Notes under the pieces: model-generated
What the model was told of the DNA's origin: nothing
Seen by the model: only the letters and a program-made list of their open reading frames with translations
Database searches by the model: none
Shown here: piece by piece, positions 10,550 through 18,300 of the stretch
Numbering within the stretch: the stretch's first letter is position 1
Layout: the number at the start of each line of letters is the position of its first letter
Program-made: the position numbers and the translations under genes
Assembly (NCBI GenBank): GCA_035652435.1
Contig: DASRDU010000099.1
Span: 130,453 to 194,452 of the forward strand
Direction of reading: 5' to 3'
Length of the DNA stretch: 64,000 nucleotides
Origin: DASRDU01 sp035652435
GTDB lineage: Bacteria; Acidobacteriota; Blastocatellia; RBC074

Positions 10550-11389
10550 ATGCCCGTCCGACTTTTAGCTCTCGATATAGACGGCACGCTGCTCAACTCG
10601 CGTGGTGAAATGACTCCGCGCGTGCGCGCGAGCCTTGAGGCTGCCCGCGAACGCGGGGTGCGGATCGCCCTCGTCACCGGCCGCCGCTTCCGCTCGGCGC
10701 GCCCGATTGCCCAGGAGCTGAATTGCGCCGTCCCGCTGATCTCGCACAACGGCGCGCTGACCAAAAATGTGACGACGCTCGAAACAATCGGCTACCACCC
10801 GCTCGACGCCGACATGACTCGCGAGATCATCCGGATCGGGCGCGCGTGCGGCGTGGATATGATCTGCTGCGACGACCCTGACGATCTGGGGGTGATGGTC
10901 TTGGAAGGCGTTTCGCCCGACAATCGGGCGCTCCATCATTACCTCGATAAGTATCGCGATTCGGTGGTCGAGGTGGCCGACCTGCTTGAGTACGTTGATC
11001 ACGACCCGATCCAGATTATGTTCTCGGGCTGCTGCGACCCGATGGACGAGTTCGCCGCTCACCTGCAGGCGGCGATGGACGGCGGGATTCAGCTTTTCAA
11101 AACCCGCTACCGCAGGGCCGACCTGACGATCCTCGACGCGCTCAGCACCGCGGCCTCAAAGGGCGCGGGCGTCGAAGCCATCGCCCGGGCGCACGGCATC
11201 GCGCGCGAAGAGGTGATGGCCGTCGGCGACAATCACAATGACCTGACGATGCTCAGCTTCGCCGGCATCGGCGTCGTGATGGGGAATGCCGAGGAAGAAC
11301 TGAAGCAGGCGGGTTTTGCGCTGACCGCGTCGAATGAAGAGGACGGCGTGGCCGAAGCCATCGAGCGTTTCATCCTGCAAGCCCAATGA
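10550..11389 (+). CDS. Cof-type HAD-IIB phosphatase
   Basis: The 279-residue protein belongs to the HAD superfamily, Cof subfamily: cytoplasmic phosphatases acting on sugar phosphates, pyridoxal phosphate or flavin precursors. Motif I is LLALDIDGTLLNS, motif II ALVTGRRF, and motif III/IV is MAVGDNHNDLTML followed by the typical GVVMGNAEEELKQAGF tail. The C2B cap lies between. The substrate cannot be told from sequence. There is no obvious ribosome site before the ATG. The next gene, a cyclophilin, starts 28 bases after the stop. Confidence 0.88.
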   Translation: MPVRLLALDIDGTLLNSRGEMTPRVRASLEAARERGVRIALVTGRRFRSARPIAQELNCAVPLISHNGALTKNVTTLETIGYHPLDADMTREIIRIGRACGVDMICCDDPDDLGVMVLEGVSPDNRALHHYLDKYRDSVVEVADLLEYVDHDPIQIMFSGCCDPMDEFAAHLQAAMDGGIQLFKTRYRRADLTILDALSTAASKGAGVEAIARAHGIAREEVMAVGDNHNDLTMLSFAGIGVVMGNAEEELKQAGFALTASNEEDGVAEAIERFILQAQ

Positions 11390-11417
11390 GAATCGGAAAA
11401 ATCCGGAGGAGAAATTT

Positions 11418-11858
11418 ATGGCTGATCGAACTGCAATCATCGAGACGAACAAGGGGACGATCAAATTCACGCTTTATGAAGCGGACGCGCCGATCACGAC
11501 GGCGAATTTCATCGGGCTGGCCGAGCGCGGCTTTTACGACGGGCTGACCTTCCACCGCGTCGAGCCGGGCTTCGTTATTCAGGGCGGTTGCCCGCAGGGC
11601 ACCGGGACGGGCGGCTCGGACAAGCGGATCAAACTCGAAGTCAGCCCGAAGCTGAAGCACGGCGAGGCGGGCGCCGTCGCGATGGCGCGCTCGTCCGACC
11701 CGAACAGCGCCAGCTCGCAGTTTTACATCACGCTCGGCCCGGCGTCATTCCTTGATATGAATTACGCAGTCTTCGGCCGCGTGACCGAAGGGATGGATGT
11801 CGTCGAGCGGATTCGCGTCGGCGACAAAATGAACAGCGTGCGAATCGCTGCGGAATAG
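11418..11858 (+). CDS. Cyclophilin-type peptidyl-prolyl isomerase
   Basis: This 146-residue protein is a compact cyclophilin that catalyses proline cis/trans isomerisation. It has the core motifs FHRVEPGFVIQGG (catalytic arginine in FHRV) and SASSQFYITLG, and it ends after the VFGRVTEGMDVV block. There is no signal peptide, so it is cytoplasmic. The ATG at 11418 follows CCGGAGGAG at good spacing. An upstream in-frame codon at 11334 would overlap the phosphatase gene and add an unrelated stretch, so it was rejected. Confidence 0.93.
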   Translation: MADRTAIIETNKGTIKFTLYEADAPITTANFIGLAERGFYDGLTFHRVEPGFVIQGGCPQGTGTGGSDKRIKLEVSPKLKHGEAGAVAMARSSDPNSASSQFYITLGPASFLDMNYAVFGRVTEGMDVVERIRVGDKMNSVRIAAE

Positions 11859-11868
11859 CAGATAAGGA

Positions 11869-11903
11869 GGCTTGACATCCGCCTGAACAACGGATGTCGA
11901 GCC
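11869..11903 (+). terminator. Stem-loop after the cyclophilin gene
   Basis: A 13-bp stem (11869-11881 with 11891-11903, one G-T mismatch) with a 9-base loop stands 11 bases after the stop. There is no T tract, so it is a transcript-end hairpin candidate rather than a clear intrinsic terminator. A second imperfect stem follows near 11928-11950. Confidence 0.4.
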
Positions 11904-11972
11904 TGCCAAGGCAGATCGTCACGAGCTTCATGACCTTGGTCATTGAAGCTGGAGATGTCCGACACCGTCTCG

Positions 11973-12338
11973 TTACGGCTTCTTCTGTGGCGGCGCTGGT
12001 TTCGGCTTGGCCGCAACCGTGATGTTGTTGGTGACGGACTTTGCGCCACAGGCTTTGGCCGATCTGGTTGCGCCACCCTTGGCCCCGGCGCTCGAAGCTT
12101 CACCGGTCAGCGTTGCCACTCCGTCACTGACTGCCGCGCTCCCGTTAGTGACAGTCTTCGAAGCCGCGAGCTTATCCGAGATGCACTTCTGAATGTCGGC
12201 GTCGCTCTTCGGCGCGGCTGCGGCCTTGGCGGGCTTGGCCGCTTTGGGCTTTTTAGCGGTCATCTCCTGCGCTGCGGCGCTCAGGGTCAGCAAAGACATC
12301 AGGGTAATAACACTTGCCGCAATAAAAAGTCTCTTCAT
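11973..12338 (-). CDS. Small secreted BON-like domain protein
   Basis: The 121-residue protein has a clear signal peptide (MKRLFIAASVITLMSLLTLS, cleavage near SAAAQ). A lysine- and alanine-rich linker follows, then a region reading DADIQKCISDKLAAS ... VSDGVATLTGE ... SVTNNITV, and a proline/lysine tail. The pattern of a helix followed by DGVATLTG and a final VTNNI strand is that of BON domains, which occur in periplasmic OsmY-like proteins and bind lipid or other envelope components. AGGAGA stands before the ATG. Two cysteines may form a disulfide. The assignment as BON is likely, the role is unknown. Confidence 0.75.
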   Translation of the reverse strand: MKRLFIAASVITLMSLLTLSAAAQEMTAKKPKAAKPAKAAAAPKSDADIQKCISDKLAASKTVTNGSAAVSDGVATLTGEASSAGAKGGATRSAKACGAKSVTNNITVAAKPKPAPPQKKP

Positions 12339-12637
12339 TGTTTTCTCCTGTACAGGTTGTTATGGAAAGCCACACGACCGGCGATGACGGTGAATCGTTG
12401 CACCGTCGCCAAGCCGAACGATGCGGCTGTTCCGCAGGGTTGTTGTTGAGATTGATGGATCAGGAAGCCACCGCAAAATCTCGTGAGGAGTTATCCCGTC
12501 CAGCCGTCCAGATCATCTCATCAGCAGAAATGATGACTCTTCGCACTGGCGCTTCCATTTCTTAGTGAGAATCCGCGGCAAAAGGTTTCGCCCTGGTAAC
12601 GGGGTTTTGAAAAAAATCTCTCTGAGGCCGGACAGGC
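12339..12637. other. 299-bp gap with no recognised gene
   Basis: The region between the BON-like gene and the zinc-ribbon protein gene (both minus strand) holds only short frames without family features. It should contain the promoter of the BON-like gene. I see no repeat, RNA gene or clear terminator in it. Confidence 0.4.
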
Positions 12638-13543
12638 TCAACGCGAAACCTGTTCCTTGTCAGTTTCGCGGGGGGCGAAACGTTCGGTCGGGTCTTCAGT
12701 GATGCTCGCCACCGGGCTGATGTTCCGGTCGCGGTTGAATTCGTTGGTGTCAGGTGAACTCGGTGACGGCTCAGGGATGGCAGAAGCTGCTGCCGGGGCG
12801 ACATAACTCTGCGGAGGTTGTGCTGCCGCCAGCCTCTGATTCAGTTCGAGGACGACCGCATCAACCGGATTCTCGGTCGGTTTTGCGGGGAAGAAAATTC
12901 CATTGAACAGGTGCGCGAAGCCTTTGGCGACGGGAATCAGCCCGAAAACCCAGAGCGCCTGAAGCACCGGAATCAGACTGCCGCCGGTGAGCTGGAGTTC
13001 GCCTTTTTGCACGATCAGCTGTTCGAGGCCGGCGAGCAGCCCCGACTGACCGGCGGTGTTCAGGAAGTAATAAAGGGCCGCGCTCATCGCGCTGCCGCCG
13101 AAGATCGAAAGCGCCGCCTGCTGGAGGCTGTGCTGGCGCGAGCTGCCGCCTTTGACCTGTTTGATTTTGATCGGGATTGGTTTCGTCGAGACCGGAATTG
13201 CCGGCACGCCGGTGATTGAAGAGTCAGCGATTGATTCCTTGATTCTGCGCTCGATCTCTTCGCGTTCCGCCTTTTTCCAGTGCTTCCATTTGCCATGCTC
13301 CTGCCAGCCGGACATGTTCCGGTTATGCTTGAATTGCTGCGTCTTCCTGAAATTCTGGTGAACCTCTTCAAAGCTGCTGCGCAGGCTCTGGCCGAGCTGG
13401 CGCAAATCTTCCTTCAGCGAATCAAAGTCCAGCGCCGTGCGCTTGCCTTCCATCGCATCCACGAGGATGGCAAGGTTGGTCCCGCACTGGCGACAGAAGC
13501 GCTGTCCTTCGGCTGACGGGCTGGCACATTTCGGGCAGAACAT
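12638..13543 (-). CDS. Zinc-ribbon membrane protein of unknown function
   Basis: The 301-residue protein starts MFCPKCASPSAEGQRFCRQC, a zinc ribbon with CPxC and CRQC pairs. A helical basic region follows, then two hydrophobic segments around residues 150-220 (AALSIFGGSAMSAALYYFL and LIPVLQALWVFGLIPV). The tail is proline/serine-rich and polar. Such ribbon-plus-membrane proteins are common in Acidobacteria and related groups, but I know of no defined function. CTGGAGGTGAG precedes the ATG, a strong ribosome site. Confidence 0.8.
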   Translation of the reverse strand: MFCPKCASPSAEGQRFCRQCGTNLAILVDAMEGKRTALDFDSLKEDLRQLGQSLRSSFEEVHQNFRKTQQFKHNRNMSGWQEHGKWKHWKKAEREEIERRIKESIADSSITGVPAIPVSTKPIPIKIKQVKGGSSRQHSLQQAALSIFGGSAMSAALYYFLNTAGQSGLLAGLEQLIVQKGELQLTGGSLIPVLQALWVFGLIPVAKGFAHLFNGIFFPAKPTENPVDAVVLELNQRLAAAQPPQSYVAPAAASAIPEPSPSSPDTNEFNRDRNISPVASITEDPTERFAPRETDKEQVSR

Positions 13544-13605
13544 AAGCTCACCTCCAGATCAGGCCATACGCAGCGGCGCGGCGGCGGGTTCAGGTAAAAA
13601 CCGAC

Positions 13606-13715
13606 GGGGAGCGGGGGACAAGGAGAGAAGGGGAAGGGAAGACAAGGAGAGGGAGAAAATAAATCAATCTCCTGTTCTCCCCCTCCCCCTATCCCCTTCC
13701 CTCTTCACTTCCTCA
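13606..13715. repeat. Purine tract followed by pyrimidine tract (imperfect palindrome)
   Basis: The plus strand is almost only A and G from about 13606 to 13656, then, after a short A+T-rich centre, almost only C and T from about 13667 to 13715. The two blocks are roughly complementary and would fold into a long G+A/C+T hairpin. The right arm runs into the last codons of queF. It may act as a transcript-end structure for queF and resembles dispersed palindromes of this type. Confidence 0.5.
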
Positions 13716-14175
13716 CATAACCCGCCCTGATCATCGTCCTGATGTTACCGCGCACGTGGAAGTCGCCTTCGATGCGGACTTCGAGCGGGTCGCAGGCGGC
13801 GACGAAGTCCTGGAGAATCTGGTTGACGACGTGTTCGTGAAAGATTTTTACGTCGCGGTATGAATTGATGTACAGCTTGAGCGACTTGAGTTCGATGCAC
13901 CGCTCGTTCGGCACGTACATCAGGTTGATCGTGGCGAAGTCGGGGAAGTCCGAGAACGGGCAGATGGCCGTGAATTCCGGCATCGAGAAATTGATCTCGA
14001 TCCTTTTACCCGGATACTCATAGGCGAAGGTATCGAGCGGGTAAAGATTCATCTCCTCCCGCAGCGTCGAGCGGATTTCGAGGCTCGCTACCGGCGAGAC
14101 TTCCTTCACCGCGGGCAATCGCTTGCGGGCCGTCCTGCCGCTGGTACGTTTTACTGCGCGTTTCTCTGCTTTCAT
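13705..14175 (-). CDS. queF: NADPH-dependent 7-cyano-7-deazaguanine reductase
   Basis: QueF reduces preQ0 to preQ1 in the cytoplasm, a step of queuosine synthesis for tRNA modification. The protein has 156 residues, the length of the short (YkvM-type, unimodular) class. The thioimide-forming cysteine and its acid partner are in FTAICPFSDFPDF, and the family strand YVPNERCIELKSLKLY and helix YRDVKIFHEHVVNQI follow. The variant loop SDFPDF in place of the usual TGQPDF is worth noting. The ATG at 14175 follows GGAGCAG. The N-terminus has an extra basic stretch of about 25 residues. It is 25 bases downstream of the DHH gene, so they likely share a transcript. Confidence 0.93.
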   Translation of the reverse strand: MKAEKRAVKRTSGRTARKRLPAVKEVSPVASLEIRSTLREEMNLYPLDTFAYEYPGKRIEINFSMPEFTAICPFSDFPDFATINLMYVPNERCIELKSLKLYINSYRDVKIFHEHVVNQILQDFVAACDPLEVRIEGDFHVRGNIRTMIRAGYVRK

Positions 14176-14200
14176 CACTGCTCCCTGTCCTCTTGCCTGA

Positions 14201-15154
14201 CTACTGCTGCAACTCTTCAACGATCTCTTCCGCGATCCGCCGCGCCTCGTCGAGCTTCTCCGGCGCGAGCGAAATCGCGGCGACCACTGCATGGCCGCCG
14301 CCGCCGTAGCGTTCGCAGATCTTCGCCAGATCGTGCGTGCGCGGGCGCGGCGCCCATGGGTTCGAGCCGACCGAAATCTTTGAGCGGAACGTTGACTGGC
14401 TGACGCTGACGCTGTAGACGCTCGCCGGGTGCAGGTAGTACGGGATGAACTTGCTGTAACCTTCCATGTCGTGCCCGGCCACATCGAAGAACACGACCGG
14501 CCCGCGCATCCGCGCCGCCTGCCGGATGATTTCGAGCGCGCGCAGGTGACGCTGGTAAAGCGGCTCGATGCGCTCCTGAACGTAATCGGCAGCCGCCACC
14601 TCGCCGAGGGGCTTGCGCTGCAAATCCCTGATGATGCGCTCGACGAGCGGCAGGTGTCGCTCGTTTTCGATCACCAGTGCGAGCCTGAGCGCCGGCGATT
14701 TCATCTCGACCGCTTCGGCGGCCGATTCGTAAAACGCGCCGTCAATCTTGTCGGCCCACCGGATCAGCTCACTCATCGGCGCCGTGTCGAAGCCGAATTT
14801 ATCCCGCGCCACGGCGGCGATGAATCCGGTGCAGGATTTGAAAGTCGCGTCCACGAACTTTTTGCCGCTCGTGTCGGCTCTGAAATGCGCTTCGTCTTCC
14901 GGCGTCAGGAAGGCGCTCTTGTGGTGATCGAACCACCACGTCAGCCGGGGCGAGGGGCTGTACTTGAAATCCACGACGGCATTTTCATCGCCGTCGAAAT
15001 CCTTGTCATCAAACAAAGCCCCGGCGCGGTGCATCATCGGCTGAAAGGCCTGCTCCCAGTCCGGGTGCACGCGCTCGCGGTAAAACCGCCCGAAGACGGC
15101 GGCCGAAGAGACTCCGTCAAAACAATTCCCGTGGTAACAAATCCTGATCTTCAT
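14201..15154 (-). CDS. DHH-family phosphoesterase
   Basis: The 317-residue protein has the features of DHH/DHHA1 phosphoesterases, manganese enzymes that hydrolyse oligonucleotides, cyclic dinucleotides or similar phosphodiesters. Motif I is HGNCFDGVSSAA, the DHH box is WWFDHHKS, and the C-terminal DHHA1 substrate-binding glycine motif is RYGGGGHAVVAA. An internal VVDFKYSPSP gives the second aspartate region. It is shorter than RecJ and has no CBS or GGDEF domain, so it resembles NrnA-like or cytosolic phosphoesterases. It is transcribed with queF and divergently from the giant gene at 15367. Confidence 0.85.
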   Translation of the reverse strand: MKIRICYHGNCFDGVSSAAVFGRFYRERVHPDWEQAFQPMMHRAGALFDDKDFDGDENAVVDFKYSPSPRLTWWFDHHKSAFLTPEDEAHFRADTSGKKFVDATFKSCTGFIAAVARDKFGFDTAPMSELIRWADKIDGAFYESAAEAVEMKSPALRLALVIENERHLPLVERIIRDLQRKPLGEVAAADYVQERIEPLYQRHLRALEIIRQAARMRGPVVFFDVAGHDMEGYSKFIPYYLHPASVYSVSVSQSTFRSKISVGSNPWAPRPRTHDLAKICERYGGGGHAVVAAISLAPEKLDEARRIAEEIVEELQQ

Positions 15155-15256
15155 GCGATGTTTGTCAGTCTGTGGTTCTGAAGGCCAGCGTCGTCAGGCG
15201 AAGTATGCGTCAGCTTAAGCCGACCGAAGACCATGATGCAAGTGGGGGAAGTTTGA

Positions 15257-15286
15257 TTGAATTTGCCGCCGCGTCTGGCTTATGCT
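15257..15286 (+). promoter_or_regulatory. Possible promoter for the giant transglutaminase gene
   Basis: TTGAAT at 15257-15262 and TATGCT at 15281-15286 are separated by 18 bases, about 80 bases upstream of the chosen start. Each hexamer matches the consensus in four of six positions. Confidence 0.3.
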
Positions 15287-15366
15287 GCCTGCGCTCTTCA
15301 GCGGCTAACGGCCGCATCGCTCGACAGCCAGGCTCCGGAATAAACATTACCCCCGATCTGAGGACA

Positions 15367-18300
15367 ATGCCCATGCGTCTCAACCGTCACCTCACCGCCT
15401 CGCTTTTCCTGATTTTCCTGCTGTGTTTCAGCCTCGCGCCCTTCGGGTTCGCGCAAAGCGGGGAAGGCGCCGACCACGGCGCGCGCGCGTCGCAGTGGGA
15501 TGGTTACCCGCTGCCACCGGGCCAGTCCGTCCGGTACGTGGACAAGGCCAAAGGCTGGTGGCTCTGGCGGCCCGCCGCGTGGGGCGAGACGAAGAACGGC
15601 GATAAGACGGTCGTTTTCACTGACCGCGACCGCAAGGCCAGTCTGACGGTAATGACCGAAGACGTCCCCGAAGGTTATGGCATCGCGAATTATGCGACTT
15701 CCTTCGTGCAGCAGCTTCGCTACCAGCAGGTCAATCTGGACACTGTGGCCGTCAGGCGCGTCTGGCCGGGCGGGGTCGAGGGGCGGGAAATCACGCTGGA
15801 GCTGGAACGCTCACCCGGCGATGTCGTCCGCGAGACCGTCTGGATGGCCGAGGCCGGGCCGCAGGTCTATCTCTTCATCTTCGTCGCGCCAGTCGAAGAA
15901 CACGAAAAGCAGGAGCCGCTTTTCAAGCGGATGATGCTCTCCGTCAGGGTCGGCGCGGCGGGGCACTGGGATGAGACGTTCGAGAAACAGAGAGAACATT
16001 TCGCCGGGTTGGGGAAACAGGATTCCGGCGCGGGTAAAACGGAGAATGCCGTCGGCCCCGAAGTCGAAGCCGCCCTGATCGCCAGCTCGATCCGGACCGG
16101 ACAAGGTCCGAGCGCCAGCCTTGCACAGCGGCTGTCCGCGCTGCTTGATCGCGCCCCCGACGCCGTCCTTGATCTGATGACCGATCACGACCCGCAGGTG
16201 CGCGCGGCTGCCGTGCGGGCTTTCAGCAGGCTTAAAGATCCCTTCATGCCCAACATACTGGTCTGGGCAATGATGGACAACGACGCTTATTGCAGCTCCA
16301 TCGCCGCTCAGGCTCTGGCGGGAGAGGTGACCGACTCCGGTTACCTGACGATGATATTTGTTAAGAACGCACTGCCGATGCTGTCTGAAACCGCCGGGGC
16401 GATTCTCAATCTGGCCGCCTCGCTCAGCGACGACAGGGCACGCGTGATGGCGGACGAACTGCTCAACAGCGACAACAGCAGAGCCAGGGTCGCCGGATTG
16501 CATCTGGCCATCACGCTGCCGCTCAGGGGGCTGCAACTGCCCGTGGCGAAGCTGCTGCAATCCAAAGACCAGCAGTTCCTCCCGCTGCTGGCCGAAGCCG
16601 TCAGGCTCAGGCAGGGCGGCTCGACCGTGCCCGAATTGCTGAAGCTTTTGAAGGCCGAAACCGAATACGGTGCCGCGCGACTGCTCGGCGAAGTCGCGCC
16701 CGCGGAAGTGGCGGCGCAACTGGAACAGCGAATCAAAGAGATTGACGCGCGGCTGGAGAAGATCGCCCCGGCTCTCAAACCCGGTGTCACTTCCACCTTC
16801 ACCCCCACGGGGGTTCCAAAGAAGGGGGCAGGCAAGGGGAAGGACATCACCGTGCGCGCGGCGCCACCACCAATGCCGGCCAAACCGCGCCCGGAAGACC
16901 TGGAGGCATTCAGGATTGCCGAAGCGCGCGGCGCACTCGTGACCGCGGTAGACAAGATCAGATTCCGCGACCGATACGCCAGGGCCAAAGACGGAAGCGA
17001 ACGCATTGCGATTTATAACGAAGCTCGTAATGACAGTTTCCTGGCCGACTGGGCTGAAATATCTCTGCGCTCGTCTTCCACAGCAAAGGCCGAGCCCGCC
17101 GGCATCGCAATTGACACGGCAAAACTCGGTGACGCGCCGACGACCGGCGAGACGCTCTTCCCCGCGGATTCCACGCTCTACCTGATGGCCCCGAATTTCG
17201 AGCAGACGCTCGCCCGGCTCGATGCCGCGCTCTCCGGCGTGCAGATGGAGACCGTGCGGGATCAGATGACGTTCGCGCTGCTGTTCAAAACAATGAAGGC
17301 GGGGCTGGCAGGCAGCATCAATGCGGGCAACGCAGGCAGCGTCAGTGCCGCACTCGGGCTCGATCTGAAATCTCCCCTCGCCGTGGCCCGATGGAATTCA
17401 GGCAGTGGCGGTGGCGGGATGACCGCGCACAGCGCGGTTCTGGCGCGCGTCACCGACCGCGCCCGCTTCGAGCGGATGCTCGGCCTTTACGAACAGCAGG
17501 TCGGCGGCTTCGATTCCTTCGCCACGGTCTCTTCCGCCGTGACCCGTTTTGCGGGGATTATCCCGGCAGCCGTCCCGCTGGCGATGGCCGCCGCATTCAG
17601 CGACGCAGGCCTTCAGACCAGAGGCAGAATCAAACGCCACCTCGCGTCCGCCATGTATTTCCGCCGCGAGCAGATCGGCAGTTTGCCCGCGACCGTGATC
17701 GAAAAGCTGATGACCACGACGCAGCACGTCACCGAACGCGAACGGATTTGCGTCGCTTACCTTGACACGACGGCGGTCATCACGCCGTCGCGTGCCGCCC
17801 TGATTGACCTGCTCAATAATTCAAACTCCCGCCCGGCCGTCGCGCAGAGCGCGAGCTTCACGCAGGCCCGCGCCGAAGCGGGCGAGGTGATCTTCTTCAG
17901 CCGGCCTGACCGTCTGTACCGCGATTCGATTGCCTCAGGGACCGCGGTCGAAGATCTCGTGGTCGAGGCCCTGACCAAAGCGCTCGGCCCGGAAACCGGC
18001 GCGCTGCGCCTGACCCCGACGACATGGGAGACGGTCTTTCACCTGAATCTGCAGAACAGCGACTGGCTGAAAAGTTTCAGGCCGTTCGCGGCGAAGGAAC
18101 TGGCCGCGCCGCGCGACCTGCTGCCCGATACGACGCTCGTTTATGCCGGGACGGTCTTCGACCCGGCGAATCTGATCAAGGCGCTCAAATCTCTCGAATC
18201 GCTGCCGTCCCCAAAGAAGGAGGAAGAAAAGAAAGATCCGGAGAAGAAGAAAAAGGAGAAGCAGTTCGACGACGAAGTGGCACAGGTGCTGGTCCCGAAC

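Noticed and set aside
12193..12387. Small plus-strand hydrophobic frame opposite the BON-like gene
   Set aside because: It is antisense to the alanine-rich signal peptide and linker, which gives an artificial hydrophobic translation.
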